The notes under the pieces were generated by a model. That model ran no database searches. It was not told the DNA's origin and worked only from the letters and a program-made list of their open reading frames with translations. A program made the translations under genes and the position numbers. Positions 27,268-36,987 of a DNA stretch of 64,000 nucleotides are shown here, one piece after another. The stretch lies in assembly GCA_963817025.1 (NCBI GenBank), contig CAWFML010000005.1:1-64000 (forward strand). Reading direction: 5' to 3'. This DNA comes from JACMLC01 sp963817025 (GTDB taxonomy: Bacteria > Acidobacteriota > Blastocatellia > Pyrinomonadales > Pyrinomonadaceae). How positions within the stretch are numbered: position 1 is the first letter of the stretch; the number at the start of each line of letters is the position of its first letter.

Positions 27268-27610
27268 ACCCCAAGTCAAGGCAAAAGGAAAAAGGCAAAA
27301 GGTAAAAGGTAAAAGGTAAAAATAAGATCCGTCTTTCATTTTGCCTTTTACCTTTTACCTTTTGCCTTTTTTATTCCCTCCCCGCGCTGACAGTGGTAAT
27401 ATCTGTGGCGCTCGCCGTAGGTAGCCGACGCCCCAGCAATGACAAACGAAAGTCTTGATGGCCGCCCTCGCTGGAAATTGAGAGGCGCGAAGCGGAGTTG
27501 ACTCAGACACCCTTTGCTCAGCCGCCAGCCTGATTCCGGCATCCGGCTTCTCCAAACAGGCGCGCACACTTCCAACCTTGACCCGTCATTTGTCCAAAGG
27601 AGACCCGGAG
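27268..27610. repeat. Gene-free stretch with family C palindrome, copy 1
   Basis: A 343-base gap. A family C element spans 27289-27372, with arms AAAAAGGCAAAAGGTAAAAG and complement. The remaining 240 bases up to the protease gene contain no recognisable structure or promoter. Confidence 0.75.
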
Positions 27611-28333
27611 ATGAAGAGGAAAATTTGCAGCTTTGCTATCGCAGTCGTCTTAACAGCTCTGTTTGCGCCCGCGTCACGGGCAGACGACCCCGCCGCCAAT
27701 CTAATCAAACAAGAAGGCTACACAGTTTCTCTGGAATTGAAATTTACCAAGAAGCAGGCGACCACACTGCAACGCTTCGCTTCTTTTCTAGACTATGGCC
27801 CGAACGGTTACGCGACGGGCTTTCATATCGCGGACGGCCTGGTCATGACTGCCTATCATGTTGTTTCCGGGAACGTGAGCGCTTCCAAGAAAGCAATGTT
27901 AGGGTTTGGCTCAAAGGACGAGCTTGAAGTCAAAGTCTATGTCAACGGCTGTCATGCGACTGTGGTCAAGATTGACGAAGCCGCAGACCTCGCGCTCCTC
28001 AGTATCTGTGAATCACAAAAGCAGGCTGCGGCTCTCACGATTCAACCGAGCCTCGACAAAGACGAAAAGCTGCTTCTCATCGCCCGCCCGCATGGCGGCA
28101 AGCTGGTGCGGCGCGGAACCTTTCATGGTCCATACATGTCTCGCGGCCTACAGTATTGGTCTGCGAAAATTGATACCCGCGACGGTTATTCGGGCAGTCC
28201 TGTTTACAACTACAGAGCAGAGCTGGTCGGAGTCTTCACAGGCTATGACAGCTCGCAAAAAGTCGGCGTCATTAGCCCGGGTGCGCGGGCGCAAAAGCTG
28301 GTTGAAGATTACATCTCCAGCCCCAAGCCATAA
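27611..28333 (+). CDS. Exported trypsin-like (S1) serine protease
   Basis: A 240-residue secreted protease. A signal peptide ends at SRA (about residue 24). The catalytic triad is His83 (TAYHVV), Asp126 (AADLALL) and Ser194 (GYSGSP), in the order and spacing of chymotrypsin-fold proteases without a PDZ domain. ATG 27611 follows AAAGGAGA and replaces the longer ATG 27578 form. It lies downstream of the NtrC-type regulator but with a 343-base gap, so cotranscription is doubtful. Confidence 0.9.
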   Translation: MKRKICSFAIAVVLTALFAPASRADDPAANLIKQEGYTVSLELKFTKKQATTLQRFASFLDYGPNGYATGFHIADGLVMTAYHVVSGNVSASKKAMLGFGSKDELEVKVYVNGCHATVVKIDEAADLALLSICESQKQAAALTIQPSLDKDEKLLLIARPHGGKLVRRGTFHGPYMSRGLQYWSAKIDTRDGYSGSPVYNYRAELVGVFTGYDSSQKVGVISPGARAQKLVEDYISSPKP

Positions 28334-28413
28334 AGATAAAATTCAAAACAGGGATGGACAGGAAACAGAAGGGGATAAAAAGCTTATAGCTATTAGCGAT
28401 TGAGTGAGACCTG

Positions 28414-28494
28414 ATGCGCCCTGCCTGAGGGTCGGGCTACTGCCCCTGTAGCGTGACCTCCGGGGCAGTAGCCCGACCCTCAGGCAGGGCGCAT
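28414..28494. terminator. GC-rich long hairpin between convergent protease genes
   Basis: Perfect 33-base arms 28414-28446 and 28462-28494 (ATGCGCCCTGCCTGAGGGTC...) with a 15-base loop, between the convergent S1 and M36 protease genes. It is a plausible bidirectional terminator but has no T-run. The arms do not match the other palindrome families. Confidence 0.6.
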
Positions 28495-28525
28495 GCATTT
28501 GCAATCCGCTATAATTCGAGGCCAG

Positions 28526-31500
28526 CTATCTCAAAATTTGAGCAGTGACCCTGCGCGTCAGCGGGTTGACCGTAAACCTGACGAGCCTGCTCAACAGCGA
28601 GCCTGAGCCGCCGCCGTTGCTGCCGGATGTGCCGTTGCCGCCGATTGTCCGCGTGCCTGCGTTTGCATTCTGCGAGCCTTGCGGCAGCAACTGGTCGCTG
28701 ACGATGTTGAACTGCACAGGGCCGTTGGCCCAACCCCTGACGCGGAAGAAATAGCGCGTGTTCGGCTCGACCGCGACCACGAAATGCTCGTCCGCAGTCT
28801 CTCCGGCGGATTCCGCAATCACCTGCCCGCTCTCTGTACGCAGCTCTAAATCCAGGTCGCGTGCCAGCGGCGCAGACAAGGTGGCTTCAAGAAACTGTGC
28901 ATCGGATTTGGTGACGACTTCGATGTCTTCCCATGTGATGCCTCTGAATTGCGGGTCGCCATAGGTCGGCGACGGCTCGCCCGTCACAGCGTTTGAAGGC
29001 TCGCCCGCGAGCAGTTGGCCGGATTTCTGTTCGCTGAAAACGGAGTAGACCACAGGCGGCGGCGGGTTCGATGTGCCGTCCGGCAGTTGGCTGCCGTTGC
29101 CCACTGTCGAGCTGAAGAAAGCTCCGGCGGTAATCTTCGCGTCAAAGGTGAAGAGCTGCGCGCCGGGGTCGTTAAACTCAAACCGCCTGGCATTTGAAGT
29201 CGCGCCCAAAGGCAGCGTCTGATTGTAGATGAAGGTGTTGCTATTCTGATCTGCGTTCCTGACCGTGACGGTCGGATTCGAGATGTTCGTAATCTGAAAC
29301 CTGACTGCGCCGTAGGCTGTCTTATCGAAACTGAATGCGCCACGCGCGTTGGTCAGCGTATTGTCAAACGCCATCACGCCGTTCGAGAAACTGATGTTCG
29401 AGATGACCGAATCAATCTGCGCGGTCAAATCCTGTTCGGCCCTGACGGCGCGGCTTGAGCCGCTGAAGTTTGAGACCCCGAGTTGACCCGTCGCATTGAC
29501 GCCGATGGCGCGCACTATGTACTTGCTCTCGAAGAGATCGTTTAAGCCGGAGGCCGCGAAGATTTCATGAATCGGGCCTTCGTCAACATACGAAAGCTGG
29601 TTGCCGTCAACATAAGCCACATGACGAAAACCTGTGGTCGAAGCATCTCCGTCGTTGAAGTCACGCGCGCCGTTCGGTTGGCGACGATTCTCGAAACCGA
29701 TTTTCCGTTTCAAGACTTCATAGCCGACTGCGCCCGGCGAAGCCGCCCAACTGACGCGCAAAGAGCGCGGGCTGGCCGAATCCACACTCACGTTTGAAGG
29801 AACTTCAGGAGCCGCCTGCTCGCCCGCAAAGGGCGTGACCTGCGTTGAAATCGTAGCTTTGCCTGCGGCGTCAACCTCTGCGGCGTTGATGCCGATTTCG
29901 TGCGCGGCGAACACCTGTTCAATCAGCGCACGGTGTTTGCCCGGCGCGGACAGGTCTGTCGAATCCGACGGATAAAGCAGTTGGTCTGCGACTATCATCG
30001 CGTCACGAGATTTGACGAAAGTGTCCGGCGCGGTCGTGCCGAGAATGTACATCGAGCCTAAGAAATCGCGCTCGAAGATTTCCGTCCCCTTCGTAATCTT
30101 TTTGGCAGCGAGTCCGTCTTTCGGCTGCGGGCGTTTGTAAATGGAATCGTTCGGATAGACGCGGCCAAGCATCTGGCGTATGTCCCACATCGTGGACATG
30201 TAGATTTCGCCGTCGTAATGCTCTTCAAATTCGTAGCGAGCCGGTTTGGCCGGGAGCACGAACGGGATCAACTCCGGTTCCGCAGCGAAAAACAGTGTGC
30301 CGATGTCTGAATATTTCAAGGTCGAATGCGCCGTGCGGATATAAGCAATCGTGTCCGGGTTTTGCCCACGGCTGCGTGCGCGGTCGCGGAAGCCTTTCGA
30401 CTGGATAACGTATTCGCCCACAGCAGGATTATTGGTGATCGTGAAGGCCCACATGTCCGCCTGACCCTCGTTCATCCCGCCGGCTTCGGCCCCGCCTTCG
30501 AGTCCGGCAATCGGGCTGGTGATGGCATGCATGCCTTCGTGATAAGGCACAGTGCCTTCGAGCGCGAGGTCGTTCATCAAAAAGCCGTGACCGTAGCTCG
30601 TCGTATTAACCACGCCTTCGGGCGCGGGCGAGCCGGTCAGACTTTGATAAATGCCCGTCACGTTGGCCGCGAAAGCGTTGTCCATGCCGAGAGCTTTGAA
30701 AGCCAGATTAGGATCGGCGGGGTCTGGAACGGCGTTGCGCAGCACGACGTTCAAAGCCAGATAGACGTTCGGGAAATGGACTGTCGCCGGAAGCGGGACG
30801 GTTTTGTTCGGGTAATCGTTTGGAAAATCGCCCTCGCTGCCGCCAGCCGTCTGACGGTCGCCTGCGACATGCAGGTAGTCAACGTATTCGAGCAGGTATG
30901 TGACAAAAAAGAAAGCGTTGATCTCGTCCTGATGTTCGGCAGGCTCTGCGAACTGGTCTTGCTCGTTGGTGCGAGCCTCAAAGCCAGCAGGATTGTCTTG
31001 ACGAAAGTGCCATGTGCCAAGCGCAGCCTGCGCGAAAGGCTGCTTGGTGGCGAGCGCGTTGTTAACGAGCGCGTGCGTGCCCGTCAGCGTGCCGTTCAAT
31101 CCGGTGACGACGTTCTGCGGGTCAAACGCGCGCAGCGTGACGCGCTCCTGCCCGCACGGCGTTCCATTGCAATCGGAGATAATCGACTGGTCTTTGAGCT
31201 GCTGCGTCAGCGACGGGTATTTCGGATAGATGTCCGCCGTCATTGGATGAACAGGGTTCTGGAAATCTATGAAATCTTTGCGCGAGACAATCTCTCCGGT
31301 GTGCGCGTCAACCTCTGTCAGAAAGAGACCGAAAGGATTGGTTGAAAATTTGGCTACCTTCCAGACCAGTTTGTAACCGTCTGCGGTCGGGTAAATGCCG
31401 AGGCGCGGTTCGAGATTGCTGACGGCTGAAACCTGTTGCGAGAGGATATTCAAACCGGGCTGCAAGATGTTCTGGATGTTGGACGGAAGATTGATTTTGA

Positions 31501-32149
31501 ATCGCGTGAGATCGTTATCAACTGTCTGGCGCGCCTGAGCTGCGGAAACGGTCGGCTGCGTATTGACGTTGACGTTATTGAAATGTGGCCCGGAGGCCAT
31601 CACGACGCGGTTATCTTTCATCACGAGACCGATGCCGCCGTGTTTGACATCGAGGCCGCCAAAGGTCTGCTGAAAACGGAGCAGATGCCCGCCGAGGGCT
31701 TGTTTGTGACTGGCGAGCCGCAGGTCTGCGACGTTCGTGATGCCAAAGAGGGCGGCGTTCTGCTCAAGAAAAGCGCGCCCTGCTGCTTCCGGCGTTCCCG
31801 GAAAAGTCTGGCTCGCAAAATCGTAAAGCACATCGGGCGAGCCGCCGAATTCGTTCCAGCGCGCGGTCATCTGCGGCGAGTTGGAGGAAGCTTTCAACTC
31901 ATTCAAAGCAGCAAGCTGTGCGCCCGTGGCTCCGCGCAGATTGGCGACGGCGCGGCTCGCGTTCAAATCGAAATCCGGCACGAGACGCTTGTAAATGTTT
32001 CCCGCTCCGGCAGCCGGATTCTGATTGTTCGCTGCGGCGTCCGTCCCCTTCAAAGGAAAATACGCAGCCGTCAAAACCATTGCGCAAACTAATGCGACGA
32101 CCGACAGGGTCTTGATGTATCTCGCTGAAAAATCTGTTCTGCTTTTCAT
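28526..32149 (-). CDS. Secreted M36 (fungalysin-type) metalloprotease with C-terminal domains
   Basis: A 1207-residue secreted protein. After a signal peptide (SVVALVCAMVLTAAYF) comes a fungalysin/PepSY-type propeptide (about 90-300). The catalytic M36 domain has the zinc site HEGMH and the downstream glutamate in NEGQADMWAF. A fibronectin type III-like segment follows (VPSNVSVDSASPRSLRVSW), then beta-rich segments and an adhesion-like tail. It lies downstream of the S8 protease gene on the same strand, so both probably act in extracellular protein breakdown. Confidence 0.88.
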   Translation of the reverse strand: MKSRTDFSARYIKTLSVVALVCAMVLTAAYFPLKGTDAAANNQNPAAGAGNIYKRLVPDFDLNASRAVANLRGATGAQLAALNELKASSNSPQMTARWNEFGGSPDVLYDFASQTFPGTPEAAGRAFLEQNAALFGITNVADLRLASHKQALGGHLLRFQQTFGGLDVKHGGIGLVMKDNRVVMASGPHFNNVNVNTQPTVSAAQARQTVDNDLTRFKINLPSNIQNILQPGLNILSQQVSAVSNLEPRLGIYPTADGYKLVWKVAKFSTNPFGLFLTEVDAHTGEIVSRKDFIDFQNPVHPMTADIYPKYPSLTQQLKDQSIISDCNGTPCGQERVTLRAFDPQNVVTGLNGTLTGTHALVNNALATKQPFAQAALGTWHFRQDNPAGFEARTNEQDQFAEPAEHQDEINAFFFVTYLLEYVDYLHVAGDRQTAGGSEGDFPNDYPNKTVPLPATVHFPNVYLALNVVLRNAVPDPADPNLAFKALGMDNAFAANVTGIYQSLTGSPAPEGVVNTTSYGHGFLMNDLALEGTVPYHEGMHAITSPIAGLEGGAEAGGMNEGQADMWAFTITNNPAVGEYVIQSKGFRDRARSRGQNPDTIAYIRTAHSTLKYSDIGTLFFAAEPELIPFVLPAKPARYEFEEHYDGEIYMSTMWDIRQMLGRVYPNDSIYKRPQPKDGLAAKKITKGTEIFERDFLGSMYILGTTAPDTFVKSRDAMIVADQLLYPSDSTDLSAPGKHRALIEQVFAAHEIGINAAEVDAAGKATISTQVTPFAGEQAAPEVPSNVSVDSASPRSLRVSWAASPGAVGYEVLKRKIGFENRRQPNGARDFNDGDASTTGFRHVAYVDGNQLSYVDEGPIHEIFAASGLNDLFESKYIVRAIGVNATGQLGVSNFSGSSRAVRAEQDLTAQIDSVISNISFSNGVMAFDNTLTNARGAFSFDKTAYGAVRFQITNISNPTVTVRNADQNSNTFIYNQTLPLGATSNARRFEFNDPGAQLFTFDAKITAGAFFSSTVGNGSQLPDGTSNPPPPVVYSVFSEQKSGQLLAGEPSNAVTGEPSPTYGDPQFRGITWEDIEVVTKSDAQFLEATLSAPLARDLDLELRTESGQVIAESAGETADEHFVVAVEPNTRYFFRVRGWANGPVQFNIVSDQLLPQGSQNANAGTRTIGGNGTSGSNGGGSGSLLSRLVRFTVNPLTRRVTAQILR

Positions 32150-32189
32150 GATGCCTCCGTAGGTAAGAGATAAGTCGGTTGGTGATGCC

Positions 32190-32227
32190 GGAGACTCAAG
32201 CCTCGCTGATTAGAAACTTGAGTCTCC
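32190..32227. terminator. Hairpin between the S8 and M36 protease genes
   Basis: GGAGACTCAAG (32190-32200) pairs with CTTGAGTCTCC (32217-32227). The 11-base stem lies in the 95-base gap between two same-strand protease genes. It is probably a partial terminator or stability hairpin. No T-run is seen. Confidence 0.5.
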
Positions 32228-32244
32228 GCGCTCTGCTCGTCGCA

Positions 32245-34821
32245 TCAGCTTCCGGTAGCAAATAGCTGACGATACTGGTTGAGTTTGGCCGCGAGCGTCG
32301 AACGCTTGACCGCTGTGTTCGGCTCGAAACGCGGGCCGGGCAAGACCTGAAACTGACCGGGCGCGATTTGAATAACTTCAGCCGCAAACGCTTCAAACAG
32401 TCCGAGGTTCAAGGCTATCTGCACATAGCCGCGCAGGGCAGGCGCAATCTGCGCGTTATCGGAAAGCGCAGCGCCGTTATACGTTACGGTCGAGTTAGCC
32501 ATCCCGCGCGCTTCCGCATCGCGTCCGAGTGCGCGCACGAGTGCGACCGCTAAATCGAGACGATTGACCGAACCAGCCGGATTAAAGCTCGTGCCGGAAA
32601 AACTCATCATCCCGCTCGGCGCGAAATCATAGCCGCGCAGTGTGGAGCCTTTGGCCGTCACAGCCTCTGCGATTCGCAAGAGGTCGCCAGACACGTCCGT
32701 GAATTTCGGCACGCCGCCGATTGATTGACGAAGCGGAGTATTCAAAGCCAGCGAGCGCGCCAAATCTTCGCGCGTCACTGTTTGCTCCGGACGGAAAGTG
32801 CCGTCCGCGTAGGTATCAATCACGCGATTCTTGAGCGCGGCTTCGATTTCGGTCTGTTGCGTGTGGCCTGCGATGTCAGGAATGCCGGGCAGAATGTATT
32901 TGACCTGCACGACGTTGCCGTCAACAGGGCCGGGCGAAGCGAGCTGCGTCGGAGAAGAGGCTTGAGGTGCGGCAGCCAAACTGCGTGCGCCGCGAACTTC
33001 AAGCGTCCACGTTCCGGCCTCAGGGTTCTGGACCACAACTTCACGGGCCGTGCTGCCGAGCACGGGAGTCTCGATGGCTGTCGAGTAGTTGACTCCGCTA
33101 GGCGAAGTGATTCTGATGCCGACAAAATTTCCGGTGCCTTCTCCGGCAATGTTGTCAGCCGTGGCGGTGACATCGAGCACGTTCATGTTCGGCTCAACCG
33201 TAAAGGTAGTCGCGTTGGCTGAAGTCGGGCCGGAAACTTCAGGGCTGAAATCTATATGAAACGATTTGGCTGCGGGGCGTTCTTCACCGAACTGAGTGTT
33301 AAAAGCCGCTGCGGAGAAATTGCTGTAACCCTTCGAGCGGTTCATCACTTTATCAACCGCCGCGTAAGCGTTGACATAGCCCGCGCCGACTTCGTAATCC
33401 TGATAGCCGGGCATTCTGGTCGTCGTCTCAATCAGAATCTGTCTGATCTCTTCCGGCGTTAAGGTCGGGTCAACATCGAGCATCAGGGCGACGATGCCAG
33501 CGACAAACGGCGTCGCCATCGAAGTGCCGGAAATCTGCGTGTAGAAGGGAAGCATGCCGGGCGGCAATTCCGCATCAGCCGTCAAGCCGTTTGAAGTTAA
33601 GTTGGTCAGAGCGCGTACTGAAACGATGTCGGTCGTAAATCCATAGCGGGCAAGGCTGCTTTCAAAATAGCGTCCGGTTCCCGGCGCGGCTAAGGTCGGC
33701 TGCGCGTTATCGTTGAGCGGGTCGTCGTCGCTTAAGCGTTCTTCGCGCGGCACTCCGCGAGAAGAGAAGTCTGCGAGCATGCCGTCCTTTGTTCCGGCTG
33801 CAATGCCCATCGCCCACGGAGACTGACCGTACGGGCTAAGCGTATTTTTCGCCGCGCCGTCATTTCCGGCTGCGAAGACGACAGTGATGTTGCGCTCGTA
33901 AGCCAGCTTGCTGGCGAGGATGAACGGATGATTAGGATCGTAAGCTGCGCCGCCGAGCGGGCCGTAAGAATTGGTGATGACGCGTATGTTGTACGTCTCT
34001 TGATGCGAGAGGCCGTATTCCCATCCGGCCAGAGCATCAAGCACGAGGATGACTGCGCCGCCGCCGGAGCCGACGATTTTCACGCCCGGCGCGACGCCCG
34101 CGTAGGTGCTGCCTGAACGGCTGCCAAGCCCGCCGACGATGCCCGCGCAGTGCGTTCCATGTCCGACGGTATCCGTGTTCGGAACGTTCTCTATCGAGAG
34201 CGAGGGCGTCAGCCCGTTAACCGGAACTCCGCCAATCGTGATGCCTGTGTTGCCTGTATCTGTCGAAACGATGCGCTGCGTGTTCTGAATAACTTTTGTC
34301 CCGAAGGGCAAGTCTGCATGCGTCGCATCAATGCCGGAGTCGATCACAAAAACTGAAAAATCGCCCCTGCCCGAAACAGGCATCCCGCCGTTACGCAAAG
34401 TGAAAGCGGCGTCCGTACGGATTTTGTCAACGCCCGTCATCATGCGCGCTTGATTCATGTGATAACGCTGGCGGTCGTTGGACCAGATAGAGCGCACAGC
34501 CGGATTGCCTGCGAGGGCGCGTACCTGTCCGGCATTGAGCGCGGCCCCGACCATGCCGAGCGTCGGAAAGGTCACGCCGTTATTGATGCCGAGGGCGTGC
34601 AAAATATTCAAGTGGCTTTGGTTGAGGCCGTTTGAAGTGTTAAAGCTGATAATGACGACACCGACCGATACGCTGTTGGCGAGATTGTTAAGCTGGTTTT
34701 GCAGTTTCGGGCTGAGCGTCGCCGCGCCGGATGCCTGCCCGTACGAGACACACACCAGCACGAGCATAAAAACCACTCCGAAAAACCTTTTGACTGTTTC
34801 ACTTGCTCTGGACGACCTCAT
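32245..34821 (-). CDS. Secreted subtilisin-like (S8) protease with SLH-like C-terminus
   Basis: An 858-residue secreted protease. The signal peptide ends near YGQASG. An inhibitor-like propeptide (about 35-115) precedes the catalytic domain with Asp in FVIDSGIDATHADL, His in GHGTHCAGI and Ser in GTSMATPFVAG. A beta-sandwich region of P-domain type follows (about 560-660). The C-terminal 190 residues hold two to three S-layer-homology-like repeats (IDTYADGTFRPEQTVTREDL, FNPAGSVNRLDLAVALVRAL). Such repeats would anchor it to the cell surface. Confidence 0.92.
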   Translation of the reverse strand: MRSSRASETVKRFFGVVFMLVLVCVSYGQASGAATLSPKLQNQLNNLANSVSVGVVIISFNTSNGLNQSHLNILHALGINNGVTFPTLGMVGAALNAGQVRALAGNPAVRSIWSNDRQRYHMNQARMMTGVDKIRTDAAFTLRNGGMPVSGRGDFSVFVIDSGIDATHADLPFGTKVIQNTQRIVSTDTGNTGITIGGVPVNGLTPSLSIENVPNTDTVGHGTHCAGIVGGLGSRSGSTYAGVAPGVKIVGSGGGAVILVLDALAGWEYGLSHQETYNIRVITNSYGPLGGAAYDPNHPFILASKLAYERNITVVFAAGNDGAAKNTLSPYGQSPWAMGIAAGTKDGMLADFSSRGVPREERLSDDDPLNDNAQPTLAAPGTGRYFESSLARYGFTTDIVSVRALTNLTSNGLTADAELPPGMLPFYTQISGTSMATPFVAGIVALMLDVDPTLTPEEIRQILIETTTRMPGYQDYEVGAGYVNAYAAVDKVMNRSKGYSNFSAAAFNTQFGEERPAAKSFHIDFSPEVSGPTSANATTFTVEPNMNVLDVTATADNIAGEGTGNFVGIRITSPSGVNYSTAIETPVLGSTAREVVVQNPEAGTWTLEVRGARSLAAAPQASSPTQLASPGPVDGNVVQVKYILPGIPDIAGHTQQTEIEAALKNRVIDTYADGTFRPEQTVTREDLARSLALNTPLRQSIGGVPKFTDVSGDLLRIAEAVTAKGSTLRGYDFAPSGMMSFSGTSFNPAGSVNRLDLAVALVRALGRDAEARGMANSTVTYNGAALSDNAQIAPALRGYVQIALNLGLFEAFAAEVIQIAPGQFQVLPGPRFEPNTAVKRSTLAAKLNQYRQLFATGS

Positions 34822-35201
34822 TTTCTCTTTCCTCCTGCGATTGATGAAAAGCTCTCGATGGTAAGAGGATAAGGATTCGGCTTGAGATTTACTTGAGAGT
34901 CTTAAGCGCGAGCGGGCGGAAGCCCGGAAGCGGGTTTTGGGTCAACTTTTATGCGGGTTTTGCGGGACTTGAGGAAAACTTGAGAGATATGAGAGCAAGG
35001 CGGAAGGCGGAAAGTGGAAGGATGAAAGGCATGCTGTTCAAGCTTGAGTCGTTCATCTCAGATAGCACTCATTTCATCCTTCATCCTCGCTCTCACAGGC
35101 GGTTCTGACCTGCCGGTAAAAGAATGAAGGATTGAAGGCCGGGCCGAAACTCAGCCTTCAATCCTTACTGGCCCGGTAGCTCTGTTGGTGGCAGCTAGCT
35201 C
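34822..35201. repeat. Gene-free stretch with a family A palindrome and a second hairpin
   Basis: A 380-base gap upstream of the S8 gene. A degenerate family A copy spans about 34996-35094 (GGCGGAAGGCGGAAAG... returning as TTTCATCCTTCATCC). A second hairpin has arms 35127-35139 and 35154-35166 (AAGGATTGAAGGC and complement). Upstream of the S8 start the strand reads AGGAGGAAAG, a strong ribosome-binding site. Confidence 0.7.
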
Positions 35202-36812
35202 TTATAGAAAATGCTCGGGGACATAAGCTACCGCCGTGTCTCCGGAGGTTCCCCACTGGACGGATCGGTTGAAGAGGTCAGGGTTGCCGTCGGGGGCAGG
35301 TTTGCCGTTTGAAGGTCGCCCGCCCAAACTCTCCAGCGTCCAATAGACCGCCGTCGAGGGACGCCAGATGGCGATGTCTGTTTTACCATCGCCGTCATAG
35401 TCCGCCTGCACCACCTTATCCGTAGCAACTCCCCACGGCTGTGCGCGGACTACGCCGTTTGAGCTTTGCACGATGTACCACACACCGTTCTGCGGTCTGA
35501 AGACTGCGATGTCCGTCTTGCCATCGCCGTCATAGTCGCCGGGCACAGGCCGGTCTCCGTTCTGCCCCCACTGGAACGCGCCATAGTTGATTCCCGGATC
35601 AACAGAGGTGTACCAGAAGCCCGTGCTCGGACGAAAGACTGCGATATTCGCGCTGCCGTCGCCGTTGTAATCCGCAGGCACTGGCAGGTCTCCGTTGATG
35701 CCGAACTGCTGCGTGATGACCGAGCCGTCCGAACTCTTGAGGATATACCATGTAGAATTAGATGGCCGGTAGACTGCCACATCCGCTTTTTGGTCATTGT
35801 CGTAATCCGCAGGCACGGGAATGTCTCCGTTGATGCCGAACTGCACGCCCCACAACGTTCCGTCCGTGCTGCGCTGGATATACCAGCTTCCACTCGATGG
35901 CCGGAAGACGGCGATGTCGAGCTTATTGTCTGCGTCATAGTGGCCCTGCACGAGCACATCGCCAGCCGTGCCCCAAGTGACTGAGCGAAAAGTGCTGGTT
36001 GCGCTTTGCAGGATGAACCACCCGTTATTGCTCGGACGAAAGACTGCGAAATCTGCTTTGCCGTCGCCGTCAAAGTCCAGATGCTTGCCCGCAGGAGGAG
36101 GTGAAGAGTCTATCGTCAATGTCGCAGCCGTCACGCTGCCGGTGTCGCCTGCTCCTCCATCATGGAATCTCAACGTCCATGTTCCGTTCGGATTAGTGAC
36201 TCCCGTGAACGCGCTCGTGATGGTCGTCACCACTCCGCCTCCCGCTCCGCCTCCCGGCGTCGTCGCCCTGTAACTGCCAGCAGCCACTGCCGTCGTCGCA
36301 TTGGCCGTCACCGCCGCGTTCCAGAACGTCGGTGTCGCCGGAGCGGTGTCAAGGAAATTGTACGGCCCGATTAAGTCAGAATCATCGCCGCAATCTGTGG
36401 CTGCCGCCGCCGTCGTCTGCGCGAAGATGATTTTGGAGGGAGTGCCTCCGGGAGCGCGCAAGGTGACGATTAAGTCACCGACCCAACTGTGGGTCACGCT
36501 GAAGCTGACGGCCACGTTGGTCGGAGCAGCGTTAGCCAATCCACTGACGGTGAAAGATACATCTTTGGGAGCGCTGGCATAATCGCCACAGATGGTTCCG
36601 CCAGCGGGAGAGTCTGGAATCGCGCCGAGGCTGGGGGCATCGGCGGGAAAGTTAGCGAGAGTGGATTGCGGTGCGTCCTGCTGGCCTGCTGAAGCAGCCG
36701 TCGTTGTCCGAATCCGGCTGGCACTCAAGAGAGTCAAAACAGTTAAGATGAGGGAAACGCCTAATAGAAGTCTGGTCATCCTGCGAGGGTTGACAGCGGT
36801 TAAAATTCGCAT
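35202..36812 (-). CDS. Secreted P-domain plus VCBS/FG-GAP repeat protein
   Basis: A 536-residue secreted protein. After the signal peptide, a proprotein-convertase P-domain-like sandwich (about 70-230) contains VSFSVTHSWVGDLIVTLRAPGG and WTLRFHDGGAGDTGSV. Seven or so VCBS/FG-GAP-type repeats follow, each around 45 residues, with D-x-D-G/N-D-x-x-x-D-I-A-V-(F/W)-R-P followed by W(Y/F)I; they probably bind calcium and form a propeller. The P domain occurs here without a protease. ATG 36812 is chosen for its AAGGAG site. Confidence 0.88.
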   Translation of the reverse strand: MRILTAVNPRRMTRLLLGVSLILTVLTLLSASRIRTTTAASAGQQDAPQSTLANFPADAPSLGAIPDSPAGGTICGDYASAPKDVSFTVSGLANAAPTNVAVSFSVTHSWVGDLIVTLRAPGGTPSKIIFAQTTAAAATDCGDDSDLIGPYNFLDTAPATPTFWNAAVTANATTAVAAGSYRATTPGGGAGGGVVTTITSAFTGVTNPNGTWTLRFHDGGAGDTGSVTAATLTIDSSPPPAGKHLDFDGDGKADFAVFRPSNNGWFILQSATSTFRSVTWGTAGDVLVQGHYDADNKLDIAVFRPSSGSWYIQRSTDGTLWGVQFGINGDIPVPADYDNDQKADVAVYRPSNSTWYILKSSDGSVITQQFGINGDLPVPADYNGDGSANIAVFRPSTGFWYTSVDPGINYGAFQWGQNGDRPVPGDYDGDGKTDIAVFRPQNGVWYIVQSSNGVVRAQPWGVATDKVVQADYDGDGKTDIAIWRPSTAVYWTLESLGGRPSNGKPAPDGNPDLFNRSVQWGTSGDTAVAYVPEHFL

Positions 36813-36906
36813 GTGAACTCCTTTTTTTGAGGGAAATCGAGCGCGATAATGGGAATAAATCTTTGGAAGGGTAAGAGACAGTATCCCCATCTGACAAATT
36901 GACGGT

Positions 36907-36937
36907 GTCACTATAGTGACTGATACGGGAATGTCAA
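36907..36937 (-). promoter_or_regulatory. Probable sigma-70 promoter with overlapping palindrome
   Basis: On the minus strand TTGACA (36932-36937) and TATAGT (36910-36915) are separated by 16 bases. GTCACTATAGTGAC (36907-36920) is a perfect 14-base palindrome covering the -10 box, as expected for an operator. It lies about 95 bases upstream of the P-domain/VCBS gene. Confidence 0.7.
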
Positions 36938-36987
36938 TAAAATTAAGTACAGGTTAGCTTTAACTTTTGTTCAGCTTCTTCCGCTTG

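Noticed and set aside
27400..27480. Possible c-di-GMP (GEMM-like) riboswitch from GTAGGTAGCC
   Set aside because: The conserved elements are in the wrong order and the stems do not form.
30326..31345. 339-codon + strand frame in the M36 gene
   Set aside because: Antisense to the protease domain with HEGMH; no independent support.
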